A stretch of DNA of 64,000 nucleotides from JBARKJ01 sp963698885 (GCA_963698885.1 CAVOSJ010000006.1:248001-312000); one strand, 5' to 3'. Counted from the first letter of the stretch, positions 8,393 to 16,760 are shown. Notes: generated by a model not told the origin, from the letters alone. A program made the numbers and translations.

Positions 8393-9031
8393 TCAGGGTT
8401 TAATGCCCGGAAAAACCCGTCTTATTACATCCTTGGATAGGGCGCCCTCCCTGATAAGGCAGGGCGGAGAGACGGTCATGTCTAAGATGGTGGAAACCGG
8501 GGCGCCGTGAGTTTTGCCGCCGTCTAAAACCAGGTCGACCGAGTGGGAAAACGCGGCCGCCACCTCTGCCGCCTCAGTCAGCCCGGGACTGCCGGAAATA
8601 TTCGCGGAGGTGGCGGTCACGGGGCCGCCGAATGTGAGGGCCAGTCTCGACGCGACCTCGTGTTTCGGCACGCGGATGCCTATTTTGCGGGTCTTCGCCG
8701 TAAGCACTTCCGGCAGGTCTTCGGACGCATAAAAAATCAAGGTAACCGGGCCGGGCATAAGCTCGATGACGGCTTTTTTCGCCTCCTCGGAAAGAAAGGC
8801 GGTAAGCTCTTCAATCAGGCCTGCGTCTCCCGCGATAACCGGCAGGGGCTTGCCCGGCCCGCGTTTTTTGGCCGTAAAGACCTCCCTTACCGCCCGCATG
8901 TTCATCGCGTCCGCGCCGATAGCATAGTACGATTCCGTCGGGTACGCCACCAGTCGCCCGGAACGCAATACCTCCGCGGCTTCCTCATACGCCTCGTCTA
9001 AATTCTCCTTTGTCAGGTCGATAATCCGCAT
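8393..9031 (-). CDS. tsaC: L-threonylcarbamoyladenylate synthase (TsaC/Sua5/YrdC family)
   Basis: A 212-residue cytosolic enzyme making threonylcarbamoyl-AMP from threonine, bicarbonate and ATP, the first step of t6A37 tRNA modification. YrdC-family motifs are clear: LVAYPTESYYAIGADA, KKRGPGKPLPVI, MPGPVTLIF, IGIRVPKH and PVTATSANISG. It lacks the Sua5 C-terminal domain, so it is the short type. The ATG at 9031 is preferred over an upstream in-frame ATG because AGGGG lies before it and the upstream extension is not YrdC-like; that extension also overlaps a small ORF in another frame. The other t6A genes (tsaB, tsaD, tsaE) are not in the window. Confidence 0.9.
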   Translation of the reverse strand: MRIIDLTKENLDEAYEEAAEVLRSGRLVAYPTESYYAIGADAMNMRAVREVFTAKKRGPGKPLPVIAGDAGLIEELTAFLSEEAKKAVIELMPGPVTLIFYASEDLPEVLTAKTRKIGIRVPKHEVASRLALTFGGPVTATSANISGSPGLTEAAEVAAAFSHSVDLVLDGGKTHGAPVSTILDMTVSPPCLIREGALSKDVIRRVFPGIKP

Positions 9032-9038
9032 AATGCCC

Positions 9039-9134
9039 CTATCTCTTCCGCGCGCTACCCAGCACTCTGCCGCCGAAGAGGAAAACCACGACGAGGAAAA
9101 GTACAAGCAAAATTTCAGAAGGAGTTATATCCAT
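9039..9134 (-). CDS. Small TatA-like single-span membrane peptide (31 aa)
   Basis: An open frame of 31 codons ends 7 bases before the tsaC start. The peptide begins MDITPSEILLVLFL, has one hydrophobic helix, and then reads LFGGRVLGSARKR. This is the hydrophobic-helix, FGG hinge and basic pattern of TatA/TatB N-termini, but without the amphipathic helix and acidic tail. It may be a truncated TatA relic, a small membrane protein or a leader peptide for tsaC. The ribosome site is weak (TGGA). Expression is not shown by the sequence. Confidence 0.4.
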   Translation of the reverse strand: MDITPSEILLVLFLVVVFLFGGRVLGSARKR

Positions 9135-9170
9135 GTTTCCAGCGATTTTCATTGTAACTAAAATCAGCAG

Positions 9171-9956
9171 ATGCTAAATTACAGCGATTATACTAAACCA
9201 GGCATTGAAAGGCCAGTTACTTTATCCGGGCGGCGGCATTATCGCATGAATATTACAAAACTGAAGGTTTCAATCATCACGCGCGTAATCCGGATGCTCA
9301 ATCTGCTCCTGCCTTCGGATACTTCCGGAGTCATGCTCAATAATCTGTACCGTCAGTTCATCGAAAAAGTAAACGGTATAGAAGGCGCATACGTGCTGGA
9401 AATCGGCTCCAGAAACGTGACCGGGACAGTCCATAGAGGACGTTACAAATCGGCAAAAGAGTACGTCGGCTTCGATTATCATCCTGGTGAGAACGTGGAT
9501 GTGGTGGGGGACGCCCATGAGCTTTCCCGGCATCTTCCTCATGAGCATTTTGACGCCGTTTTCAGTGTGTAGTGTTTGGAGCATCTGGCGATGCCGTGGA
9601 AGGCCGTGCTGGAGATAAACGCAGTAATGAAGAAGGGGGGGCTGCTATATATTCAAACTCATCCGGCATGGCCCCCTCATGAGCTTCCATGGGATTTCTG
9701 GAGGTACCAGAAGGCATCCTTCAGTGCATTATTAAATAAAAAAACCGGGTTCAGGATTATTGAATGCATAGAAGGTGACAGGGCGTCAATCGTAGTCTAC
9801 AATAAGCAACTGATGAAGGCTGTAATCCCGAAAGACGCAATCCATTTGGGCATCGGCCTAATGGCTGAGAAAATCGGACCCGCGGATGAAGCTCTGTCCT
9901 GGAACGTCGAACTGGAAGATTTTGTCGAGGGTATATATCCGTCGCCTAAGGCGTAA
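9171..9956 (+). pseudogene. SAM-dependent methyltransferase with an in-frame amber stop
   Basis: The two halves are in the same frame and are split by TAG at 9570-9572. The first half carries the Rossmann glycine motif (YVLEIGSRNVTG) and FDYHPGENVDVVGDAHEL, ending HFDAVFSV. The second half resumes with CLEHLAMPWKAVLEINAVMKKGGLLYIQTHP, which is the normal continuation of class I methyltransferases, and then HELPWDFWRYQ. So the TAG replaces one sense codon in an otherwise continuous protein of about 261 residues. It may be a true nonsense mutation or a base-calling error, since this window has many suspect bases. The start could instead be the ATG at 9246. The substrate is unknown, and its neighbour at 9962 is another methyltransferase. 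Confidence 0.7.
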
Positions 9957-9961
9957 TAGTA

Positions 9962-10861
9962 ATGAACCGAAGAGAAAACGCGCTACAGCATATCAGCAAA
10001 AACGGCCCCGGCCTTGAGATCGGCCCCAGCATCAACCCCCTGGCCCCCAAGAAAGACGGCTATAACGTCCACATCATCGACCACGCGAGCCGTGAGCAGT
10101 TACTCGATAAGTACAAAAACCACAACGTTAAACTCGAAAATATAGAAGAGGTTGATTTCGTCTGGCGCGGAGAAAGCTATGCCGAACTGACCGGCAGAAA
10201 AAATTATTACGAATGGATCATAGCCTCACACCTAATCGAGCACGTGCCGGATTTGATCGGTTTTTTGAAGGACTGCGAAGGCGTCCTGAAAGAGGACGGG
10301 GTAATATCGCTCGTCATTCCCGACAAACGTTACTGCTTCGACCATTTCCGGCCTGTTACCGGGATATCGAAGATCATCGACAGCCACCTGAGTAAAAACA
10401 AGTCCCATACTCCGGGCACCATTTTAGAACAAATTTTAAACGCGGTATCCAAAGACGGAAAAATTTCCTGGGACCGGGAAAATTTCGGGAAGTATAATCT
10501 CTGTAATCCGTTAAGCGCCGCGCAAGAGGCGTTACAGTCTAGTGATACCGGGTTCAGGGGTCATGCCTGGGTCTTCGTCCCCCACTCCTTCAGGCTGATA
10601 ATCCACGACCTCTTTTGTCTCGGGCTTATCCCGTTTCAGGAGGTCTGTTTTTCCCCTACGGAAGGCTGCGAGTTTTATATGACATTAAGCCGGAAAGGGA
10701 AGGGCATCGACAGATCGAGGCTGGAAATGATGGAGATTGTAGAATCCGAATGCTGCAATGGAGATTATCAGTCGGCGTTTTATACGGCAAAGAAAATGAT
10801 CCACCGCCTGACAAAACCGATATATAAAGCAAAACGGTATATTAAAAAACACTACGCCTGA
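9962..10861 (+). CDS. Class I SAM-dependent methyltransferase
   Basis: A 299-residue protein beginning MNRRENALQHISK. The SAM-binding glycine motif is GPGLEIGPSINPLAPKK at about residues 18-34. A second motif, WIIASHLIEHVPDLIGFLKDCEGVLKEDGVISLVIPDKRY at about 80-118, is the usual methyltransferase beta4/beta5 block. The C-terminus is basic and helical. Proteins of this type usually sit in polysaccharide or glycosyltransferase clusters, but none is visible here. It starts 5 bases after the split methyltransferase gene, so the two are probably co-transcribed. Acceptor unknown. Confidence 0.78.
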   Translation: MNRRENALQHISKNGPGLEIGPSINPLAPKKDGYNVHIIDHASREQLLDKYKNHNVKLENIEEVDFVWRGESYAELTGRKNYYEWIIASHLIEHVPDLIGFLKDCEGVLKEDGVISLVIPDKRYCFDHFRPVTGISKIIDSHLSKNKSHTPGTILEQILNAVSKDGKISWDRENFGKYNLCNPLSAAQEALQSSDTGFRGHAWVFVPHSFRLIIHDLFCLGLIPFQEVCFSPTEGCEFYMTLSRKGKGIDRSRLEMMEIVESECCNGDYQSAFYTAKKMIHRLTKPIYKAKRYIKKHYA

Positions 10862-10865
10862 CCGG

Positions 10866-11540
10866 CTATTTCCCCGCCTCTTTAAACCCCTTTTCTCTTA
10901 GCAGGCAGCTATCGCACTTCCCGCAGGGAGCGCCGTCGGGGCCTGGGTCGTAGCAGGAATGCGTCATCTCAAAATCCACCCCGAGTTTGCGCCCGAGGCG
11001 CACTATCTCCGCCTTCGTCAATTTGATGAGCGGGGCGTGGATTTTGAATTTTTCGCCCTCCACCCCGGCCTTCGTGCCCAGGTTTGCCGTCTTCTCGAAT
11101 GCGCGTATAAACTCCGGGCGGCAGTCCGGATACCCTGAGTAGTCCAGCGCGTTCACGCCGATGAAGATGTCGTGCGCGCCCGCCGCTTCAGCCAGCGCAA
11201 GCGCGAGCGAGAGGAACACGGTGTTCCTCGCAGGGACGTATGTTGCGGGTATGCCTTCGCCGATTTTTTTTGCGGAGCGGCCTTTCGGGACGGGTATTTC
11301 GGACGTGAGCGCGGAACCTCCGAACTTCCGGAGGTCGATTTTTATCACCAGGTGCCGGGCGGCCCCCAGCGCTTTCGCTACTTTCTTCGCGGCCTTTATC
11401 TCGACCTTGTGCCGCTGCCCGTAATCGAACGTGATGGCATGGCACTCATAGCCCTTTGATACGGCGTACGCGAGCGTCGTCGCGGAATCCAGGCCGCCGG
11501 ATAATAAAACAACTGCTTTTTTATTGAGCTGAGTGGTCAT
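10866..11540 (-). CDS. queC: 7-cyano-7-deazaguanine synthase
   Basis: A 224-residue ATP-dependent enzyme that converts 7-carboxy-7-deazaguanine to preQ0, the queuosine and deazaguanine precursor. The PP-loop is VVLLSGGLDSATTLAYA near the N-terminus. The C-terminal zinc site has the QueC pattern CYDPGPDGAPCGKCDSC. The ATG at 11540 is chosen because the longer in-frame extension upstream is encoded by a dispersed CATTCTGAGC-type repeat and not by family sequence. Other queuosine genes (queD, queE, queF) are not present in the window. Confidence 0.92.
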   Translation of the reverse strand: MTTQLNKKAVVLLSGGLDSATTLAYAVSKGYECHAITFDYGQRHKVEIKAAKKVAKALGAARHLVIKIDLRKFGGSALTSEIPVPKGRSAKKIGEGIPATYVPARNTVFLSLALALAEAAGAHDIFIGVNALDYSGYPDCRPEFIRAFEKTANLGTKAGVEGEKFKIHAPLIKLTKAEIVRLGRKLGVDFEMTHSCYDPGPDGAPCGKCDSCLLREKGFKEAGK

Positions 11541-11546
11541 GTAGGC

Positions 11547-11570
11547 GTCATTCTGAGCGATACGAAGAAA
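11547..11570 (+). repeat. CATTCTGAGCG-type dispersed intergenic repeat
   Basis: GTCATTCTGAGCG followed by ATACGAAGAA, a short intergenic sequence type that recurs in reverse orientation at 56565-56592 and in degraded form near 13236. It lies directly upstream of queC. Confidence 0.5.
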
Positions 11571-11582
11571 CCATCGGTACTG

Positions 11583-11608
11583 AATAAAACAGCCCGACAA
11601 ATCGGGCA
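11583..11608 (-). terminator. Intrinsic terminator of the DEAD-box helicase gene
   Basis: GCCCGA, a short loop and TCGGGC form a hairpin. On the minus strand it is followed by TGTTTTATT. It lies about 40 bases downstream of the helicase stop codon. Confidence 0.65.
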
Positions 11609-11647
11609 ATTACATTAAACGGCGGACTTGAAGTCGGAATTACACGC

Positions 11648-13174
11648 TTAAGAGGGCGTAGAACCCTCCGGCGGCTTCGGATGTCTCCTTCGCCTCCTGG
11701 GCTTATTTGCCGGGTCGGCGGGGGAACCGGGCTGGTCCTGCGCCGTGCCGGGGTTGCCGGGATTTTGTGTCTGGTGCGTAAGCGCCTTTGCCGCAACCTT
11801 TGGTTGTTCTCCAGAAGGTCTATCTGACGGCCTTGATGACGGCCTACCTCCCGGTCTGCCGCCGGATCTCTCAGGAGGTCTACCGCCGCGCCCGCCGCCG
11901 GGTCCCCCGCGTCCATCCCCCCTGCCGCCTCTGCCGCCACGTCTCGCCTCCAGCTCCGCGCGGTCTTCGCGCCTGACCCGGTCACGCTCCTCAGAGGCCT
12001 TTTTCTCCTCCGGCGTGCGTCTCTTCTCCTTCGCGAACATGTCTTCGTCCGGCCATGCGACCGGTATCTTCATCCCTATATATTTCTCTATCGGCTCCAG
12101 TCCGAAGACGTACTGCTCGTCCGCGAAAGAGTATGCCTTGCCCGTCGCGCCCGCCCTCGCGGTGCGGCCTATCCTGTGGACGTAGTCTTCCGGGTCCTGC
12201 GGGAGGTCGTAGTTGAATACGTGCGTCACGCCCTCCACGTGCAGGCCGCGCGATGCGACGTCCGTGCCGATGAGTATCGGAAGGTCTCCGGCCTTGAACT
12301 CGTTCAGTATCCGGAGCCTCTTATTCTGCGGGATGTCGCCTGAGATCATGTTCGCGGGATAGCCGTTACGGTTAAGCCTCTCGACCAGCTTCTCCGCCTC
12401 GCGCTTCGTGTTCACGAACATCATGCTCCGCTCCGGGCTTTCCTTCTTCAGCAGTCCCAGGAGCAGGCTGAATTTTTCCTGCCGCCCGACGTGGAAAAGC
12501 GACTGTTCCACCTTCTCTACCGTGACCTGCTCCGGGCTTATCTCTATCTTCACCGGATTATTCATGTGCTCGTACGCGAGCTCCATTACCCGGAAGCTGA
12601 GCGTCGCGGAAAAGAGCATCGCCTGACGTTTGTCGAACGGGGGCATACGCCGCAGCATATAGCGTATATCGGCGATGAAGCCCATGTCGAACATCCGGTC
12701 CGCTTCGTCGACCACCGCTATTTCGATATATTTAAGCGAGAGCGCCTTCTGTTTGAAGTAATCTATCAGCCTGCCCGGCGTACCTACCAGGAAGTCAACC
12801 CCTTTGTCCAGGTCGTCTTTCTGCTTCTGGTAGTCCACGCCGCCATAGACGGCGAGCATCTTGAGCCCTGTATGCGCGCCAAGCGTCTTCGCGTCATCCA
12901 GAATCTGGACCGCGAGCTCGCGCGTCGGCGCGATTACCAGCGCCCTTGGAGCGCGGCCTTCGGCTATCTCTCCGGTAATGGGTTTCAGGCGGTTGAATAT
13001 GGTGATAAGAAATGCGGCGGTCTTGCCGGTGCCGGTCTGGGCCTGCACGGCGGCGTCCTTTCCGGCAAGCGTTACCGGGAGGGCGGCCTCCTGTACCGGG
13101 GTCAGGTGTTGGAACCCTGCTTCCTGGATGCCTTCAAGCAGGTTATTGTCGAGGTTTAGTTGGTCGAATTCCAT
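11648..13174 (-). CDS. DEAD-box ATP-dependent RNA helicase with a disordered RGG/Pro tail
   Basis: A 508-residue RhlB/RhlE-like helicase. The core runs in order: Q motif (GFQHLTPVQEAALP), Walker A (AQTGTGKTAAF), PTRELA, GTPGR, DEAD (VVDEADRMFDMGF), SAT (LFSATL), then the second RecA domain with TDVASRGLHV and HRIGRTARAG. From about residue 395 the chain becomes highly charged, then Gly/Arg/Pro-rich with repeated GGRGG, GGRP and SDRPS units, ending RRRRRHPKPPEGS. Such tails bind RNA non-specifically and are known to promote condensates. The likely role is in RNA unwinding in decay or ribosome assembly. It diverges from the NifX-like gene. Confidence 0.9.
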   Translation of the reverse strand: MEFDQLNLDNNLLEGIQEAGFQHLTPVQEAALPVTLAGKDAAVQAQTGTGKTAAFLITIFNRLKPITGEIAEGRAPRALVIAPTRELAVQILDDAKTLGAHTGLKMLAVYGGVDYQKQKDDLDKGVDFLVGTPGRLIDYFKQKALSLKYIEIAVVDEADRMFDMGFIADIRYMLRRMPPFDKRQAMLFSATLSFRVMELAYEHMNNPVKIEISPEQVTVEKVEQSLFHVGRQEKFSLLLGLLKKESPERSMMFVNTKREAEKLVERLNRNGYPANMISGDIPQNKRLRILNEFKAGDLPILIGTDVASRGLHVEGVTHVFNYDLPQDPEDYVHRIGRTARAGATGKAYSFADEQYVFGLEPIEKYIGMKIPVAWPDEDMFAKEKRRTPEEKKASEERDRVRREDRAELEARRGGRGGRGDGRGGPGGGRGGRPPERSGGRPGGRPSSRPSDRPSGEQPKVAAKALTHQTQNPGNPGTAQDQPGSPADPANKPRRRRRHPKPPEGSTPS

Positions 13175-13235
13175 ATGCGATAGACATTTTACACTAATAG
13201 CGGATTATTGCAAGTGCCATATGATATTGAACTTG

Positions 13236-13250
13236 CTTGTCATTCCGAAG
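13236..13250 (+). repeat. Degraded copy of the CATTCTGAGC-type repeat
   Basis: CTTGTCATTCCGAAG resembles the start of the repeat seen at 11547 and 56565. The following CGCGCGGGACAGGTCCCGCG contains an imperfect inverted repeat. It lies in the gap between the helicase and the NifX-like gene. Confidence 0.35.
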
Positions 13251-13354
13251 CCGTCTCTCGCGCGGGACAGGTCCCGCGGACAAATATCTCCTTATTCCCA
13301 TTTGAAAAGGTCTTACTTTCGTGGTATTTTAAAGTAAACCATCAGGAGGGCCCT

Positions 13355-13687
13355 ATGAGAATAGCGGTTTCCACCTTTGACGGCAGGACAGTATGCGGGG
13401 AACTCGGAAAATGCAACCGCTTCATGATCTTCGACGCGGACAACCACGGCATTTTACGGCGCGGGCTCAGGTTCTTCCCCGGAACTGCCCGCCAGAACCT
13501 TTTGGAGGACTGCCAGGCGGTGATAACCCAGGGCATGGGCAGAGGGATGTACGATGGCCTGATGTCCGCCGGCATAATCCCTGTGCTGACCCTCGAGGAG
13601 GACCCGGAGGAGGCGGTGCTCCAGTTCCTGTCCGGGGGCGTTTTAGAGAGCGTTCAGGAGAACTGGTACTCCAAGGAGGACAATTAA
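13355..13687 (+). CDS. NifB/NifX-like dinitrogenase cofactor-type protein
   Basis: A 110-residue single-domain protein of the dinitrogenase iron-molybdenum cofactor family (PF02579 type). It starts MRIAVSTFDGRTVCGELGKC and has the typical FMIFDADN and DCQAVITQGMGRGMYDGLMSAGI motifs, then IPVLTLEED. Family members bind iron-sulfur or FeMo-type clusters, and many occur outside nitrogen fixation; no nif genes are present here. The ATG at 13355 has a strong AGGAGG 6 bases upstream. A longer in-frame start at 13208 runs through repeat-like DNA and is rejected. It is followed after 9 bases by the endonuclease III gene. Confidence 0.8.
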   Translation: MRIAVSTFDGRTVCGELGKCNRFMIFDADNHGILRRGLRFFPGTARQNLLEDCQAVITQGMGRGMYDGLMSAGIIPVLTLEEDPEEAVLQFLSGGVLESVQENWYSKEDN

Positions 13688-13696
13688 AAGAGTCCC

Positions 13697-14350
13697 ATGA
13701 AAGACGGCGAGCTTCCAAAAGCAATCTCTCTCATTAAAAAAGCCGTAGCCAAATGGAAGACCCCGGCGGTTACGGAAATAGCAAAAGATAAAAATCCGTA
13801 CCGGGTGCTGGTATCCTGCGTCTTAAGCCTTCGGACGCTGGACAGGACGACCGGCGAAGCGGCGGCAAAATTATTCAAGCTCGCTGATTCGCCCGGCGAG
13901 ATGTCCGGACTGCCGGAGGAAGAGATTGAGCGCGCGATTTATCCGGTCGGCTTCTACCGGACCAAGGCGAAGGTGATCAAGGAAATAAGCGCCCGGCTGC
14001 AGGGGGAATACGGAGGGCGCGTGCCGGATTCCATCGAGGAACTGCTGAAGCTTCCGGGAGTTGGCCGGAAGACGGCGAACTTAGTTGCGACTATGGGCTA
14101 CGGCCTGCCCGGGATCTGTGTGGACACGCACGTGCACCGTATCACCAACCGTTGGGGATACGTCAAAACGAAAACTCCTGACGAGACCGAAACGGCCCTT
14201 CGGGCCAGGCTCCCTAAAAAATACTGGATAGAGATAAACGACCTCCTGGTGACCTTCGGGCAGAACCAGTGCAGGCCAATTTCTCCGATATGCTCCACCT
14301 GTCCGGTGTCGAAATTCTGCGACCGGGTGGGGGTAACGGTATCTCGCTGA
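13697..14350 (+). CDS. nth: Endonuclease III (base-excision DNA glycosylase/AP lyase)
   Basis: A 217-residue enzyme that removes oxidised pyrimidines and cleaves the abasic site. The helix-hairpin-helix LPGVGRKTANLV contains the catalytic lysine at about residue 120. The catalytic aspartate is in VDTHVHRITNR at about 138. The C-terminal [4Fe-4S] ligands follow the exact C-X6-C-X2-C-X5-C spacing (CRPISPICSTCPVSKFC). Length and ends are normal. It is probably co-transcribed with the NifX-like gene 9 bases upstream. Confidence 0.94.
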   Translation: MKDGELPKAISLIKKAVAKWKTPAVTEIAKDKNPYRVLVSCVLSLRTLDRTTGEAAAKLFKLADSPGEMSGLPEEEIERAIYPVGFYRTKAKVIKEISARLQGEYGGRVPDSIEELLKLPGVGRKTANLVATMGYGLPGICVDTHVHRITNRWGYVKTKTPDETETALRARLPKKYWIEINDLLVTFGQNQCRPISPICSTCPVSKFCDRVGVTVSR

Positions 14351-14680
14351 CTACATTTCCAGTGATGTTGGCTCTTCTGAGCTTTCGGAGTATTTCGGTG
14401 CTTCCGGCTTGTGATGCGGGAAAACGTTAACCCTGGCCATAGACTCCCGGACGGCCATCTCGATTAAGATCCAGGGAGAGCCAAGCTCTTCGGCGCGGCC
14501 GGGACCGTCCATCTTGACGTAGTAGTGCGGGGGAAGGGTGTTCAGGGCGAGAGCCGCGGCGTCCAGCCTGCACTGCTGGCAAGTGCAGAACCTCTCCGTC
14601 TCCGACAGGACCTTGTCGATGAAGTAAAGTACCTTGTCGTAGTTTGCGTTCTCTATCCTGGCGGCGCTCATGCCGGACAT
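14351..14680 (-). CDS. ComFB-family protein
   Basis: A 109-residue protein matching the late-competence ComFB family (PF10719 type). It contains NYDKVLYFIDKVLSE, the cysteine cluster CTCQQC followed by RLDAAALALNTLPPHYYV, and a variable C-terminus. The cysteines probably bind zinc or serve a redox role. The family is found with motility, pili and cyclic-dinucleotide proteins, but its function is not settled. The gene ends directly against nth on the other strand. Confidence 0.75.
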   Translation of the reverse strand: MSGMSAARIENANYDKVLYFIDKVLSETERFCTCQQCRLDAAALALNTLPPHYYVKMDGPGRAEELGSPWILIEMAVRESMARVNVFPHHKPEAPKYSESSEEPTSLEM

Positions 14681-14983
14681 TTCAACCTTCTCTGTAATAG
14701 CGTTTTAAAAACTGGCATCGTGCTTTATCAAATCTCTGTAGTTACAAATTTAATTAAGCAAAATTCATACCATAATCTGAAGCGGACGTAACGAACTGAA
14801 TTTAAAAGGCTTACGAAAAATCATTCACCCTACGGCGAGTACCCGATGAGTGAAAGTACTCACATGCGTCATCCGAAAAGAAAGCTTTTCCTCACGATAT
14901 TTATAAATAGCCATGCGGGGGGGCGGTATGATAAAATCTATTGCTGACGGCAATTTCCGCCTTTTAGTGCACAGTGGAGGGAT
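14681..14983. other. Intergenic region with no clear feature
   Basis: This 303-base gap is AT-richer than its flanks. It contains GAGTAC and GTACTC as a short inverted repeat around 14833-14861. No tRNA, riboswitch or convincing promoter was recognised. The 3' end carries GGAGGGAT, the ribosome site of the next gene. Confidence 0.4.
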
Positions 14984-15727
14984 ATGGATAAGCCAGAGAA
15001 AAAAAAGGCGTTGGACGAACTTGCGGGGTTCATGGAGCGCGCATACGGAGAAAACCTGGTTGCGCTCTATGAGTTCGGCGAAAGCGCATGCGTGGACTGG
15101 GAGGGGAACGGACTGAAAATCCTTGCCGTGCTTGAGACTTTGGGGACGAAGGAACTCAGGGTCCTCTCGGAGGACCGGCGCAAATGGGAAAAAAACGGCC
15201 TGCCCGCGCCGCTCATGCTGACGAAAGATACGCTCCTCACCTCGGCGGACGTGTTCCCGATGGAGTTCCTGGAGATGAAGGAGGCAAATCAATTCATTTT
15301 CGGGAGCGAGGACGTGCTGTCTGGCCTTGAAGTGCCGCTTTCCAACCTGCGCCGCCAGCTGGAGGAGCAGGCGAAGGGCAAGCTCATCCACCTCCGGCAG
15401 TCCTATATCGAGGCCGCCGGGGACAAGAAGAAACTCGGCCATCTTATCGCCGTCTCGATAGAGCCGTTCACGGAGGTGATGCGGAACGCGCTCCGGCTTT
15501 ACGATAAACCCGCGCCCGTGGCAAAGGAAGAGATTATAGGCCAGTTTTGCGCCGAGTCCGGGATAGACCCGGTGCCGTTCAACCAGGCCCTGGAGCTGAG
15601 GCGGCAGGGAGTGGGCGGCTTAAAGGGGCCGGTGAAGACCGACTTGGACGGGCTCGAAGCCCTGTTTTCCAGCTACCTGGAAGAGATAGTCAAAATCGCG
15701 GAAAAAATTGACAAGAACTTCAGTTGA
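14984..15727 (+). CDS. Putative nucleotidyltransferase-like protein, function unknown
   Basis: A 247-residue soluble protein with a strong GGAGG upstream of the ATG. The N-terminal part (about 10-120) has the layout of a minimal nucleotidyltransferase: ENLVALYEFGESACVDWEGNGLKILAVLE followed by a predicted beta-strand and the segment PLMLTKDTLLTSADVFPMEFLEM. However, the usual GSxARG-DxD active site is not clear, so it may be inactive or unrelated. The rest is helical and charged. It lies upstream of the TPM, TPR and LemA genes on the same strand. I do not recognise a precise family. Confidence 0.5.
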   Translation: MDKPEKKKALDELAGFMERAYGENLVALYEFGESACVDWEGNGLKILAVLETLGTKELRVLSEDRRKWEKNGLPAPLMLTKDTLLTSADVFPMEFLEMKEANQFIFGSEDVLSGLEVPLSNLRRQLEEQAKGKLIHLRQSYIEAAGDKKKLGHLIAVSIEPFTEVMRNALRLYDKPAPVAKEEIIGQFCAESGIDPVPFNQALELRRQGVGGLKGPVKTDLDGLEALFSSYLEEIVKIAEKIDKNFS

Positions 15728-15744
15728 GTATAAATTGTAAGGTC

Positions 15745-15845
15745 GTTACTTTTCTTTTGGGTAAAAGAAAAGTAACACAAAAGAAAACCGGACTTAAAAA
15801 CAAACTTAAAAGTTTTTGGCGTTACCTTTTTACCAAAAAGGTAAC
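15745..15845 (+). repeat. Two-hairpin dispersed repeat, copy 1 (A-B type)
   Basis: Hairpin A (15745-15776) pairs GTTACTTTTCTTTT with AAAAGAAAAGTAAC. Hairpin B (15821-15845) pairs GTTACCTTTTT with AAAAAGGTAAC. The linker carries AAAAGAAAACCGGACTT and AAAAGTTTTTGG. Both sides have short flanks (GGTC, AAGGTTT) shared with other copies. Confidence 0.88.
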
Positions 15846-15862
15846 AAGGTTTAAAGGGTTTT

Positions 15863-16624
15863 ATGCTCAAATTATTTAAATACAGCCTGCTCCTGCTTTT
15901 GATCTTCGTGCCCCTTGCGGCGAACGCGGCCTATGGCGAGCTTCCGAAGCCCAGGGGGTTCGTAAACGATTTCGCGGGTGTGCTCTCCCCGGAGCAGGCA
16001 AGCTCTATGGAGGAGTCCCTGCGGGCGCTTAACCAGCGCACTACCGCTGAAATCGCGGTCGTTACCGTCCCGGACATGGACGGCTATGCCGGGCCCGAGG
16101 AGTACGCAAACGACCTTTTCGCCGCATGGAAGATCGGCAAGAAGGGCCAGGACAACGGCGTCCTGATACTGCTTGCCATGAAGGAGAAGAAGGTCCGGAT
16201 AGAGGTCGGCTACGGGCTTGAGGGCGCGATAACCGACGGCGCCTCCGGCATGATAATCCGGCAGGTGATGGCGCCGTACTTCCAGCAGGGCCGCTTCGGC
16301 GACGGGCTCACGGCGGGCGTCCAGGCGCTGGCGGCGAGGATACCGCCGGGAGGCGTTCAAAAAGCTTCAAGAGGCGGTAAAAAAGGCTATTCCGGCTTCC
16401 TGTTCCTTGCGTTTCTGGCGTTCCTTGTCATCCAGTTCGTGCTGCCCGGCGGAGGCTTATGGGGCCGCAGGCGCGGCGGCATCGGCGGCGGCCCGTTCAT
16501 CGGCGGCGGCTTTGGAGGCTTTGGGGGCGGTTTCGGAGGCGGCGGTGGCGGCGGCTTCGGAGGAGGCTTCGGAGGTTTCGGCGGAGGCGGCTCCGGCGGC
16601 GGCGGGGCGAGCGGGGGCTGGTAA
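15863..16624 (+). CDS. TPM-domain (YgcG-type) exported membrane protein
   Basis: A 253-residue protein with a signal peptide or anchor (residues 1-23). Its TPM domain runs from about 33 to 160: GFVNDFAGVLSPEQ, then TTAEIAVVTVPDMDG, WKIGKKGQDNGVLILLAMKEKKVRIEVGYGLEG and the IIRQVMAPYFQQGRFGDGL end. A transmembrane helix follows at about 178-195, then a Gly-rich tail of GGGFGG units ending GGASGGW. TPM proteins are tied to envelope or photosystem maintenance and often sit with LemA, as here. The molecular function is uncertain. The Gly tail is common in the family. Confidence 0.85.
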   Translation: MLKLFKYSLLLLLIFVPLAANAAYGELPKPRGFVNDFAGVLSPEQASSMEESLRALNQRTTAEIAVVTVPDMDGYAGPEEYANDLFAAWKIGKKGQDNGVLILLAMKEKKVRIEVGYGLEGAITDGASGMIIRQVMAPYFQQGRFGDGLTAGVQALAARIPPGGVQKASRGGKKGYSGFLFLAFLAFLVIQFVLPGGGLWGRRRGGIGGGPFIGGGFGGFGGGFGGGGGGGFGGGFGGFGGGGSGGGGASGGW

Positions 16625-16760
16625 AATTGGGAAACCCTGGAATCGAGAAAAAAAATAATTCTGCCGATTCTGATGAATAATGTATTCAAAAATAAACAAG
16701 CCGTTAATTGCTTTGAAACGGTAAATACCAGTCTTTAAACACAACGAAAGGGAAAATGAT

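Noticed and set aside
13186..13213. TTGCAA...TAAAAT promoter-like pair before the helicase gene.
   Set aside because: It would give an almost leaderless transcript with no ribosome site; the evidence is too weak.
13208..13354. An upstream in-frame start for the NifX-like gene.
   Set aside because: The extension reads through repeat-like sequence, and a strong AGGAGG marks the ATG at 13355.
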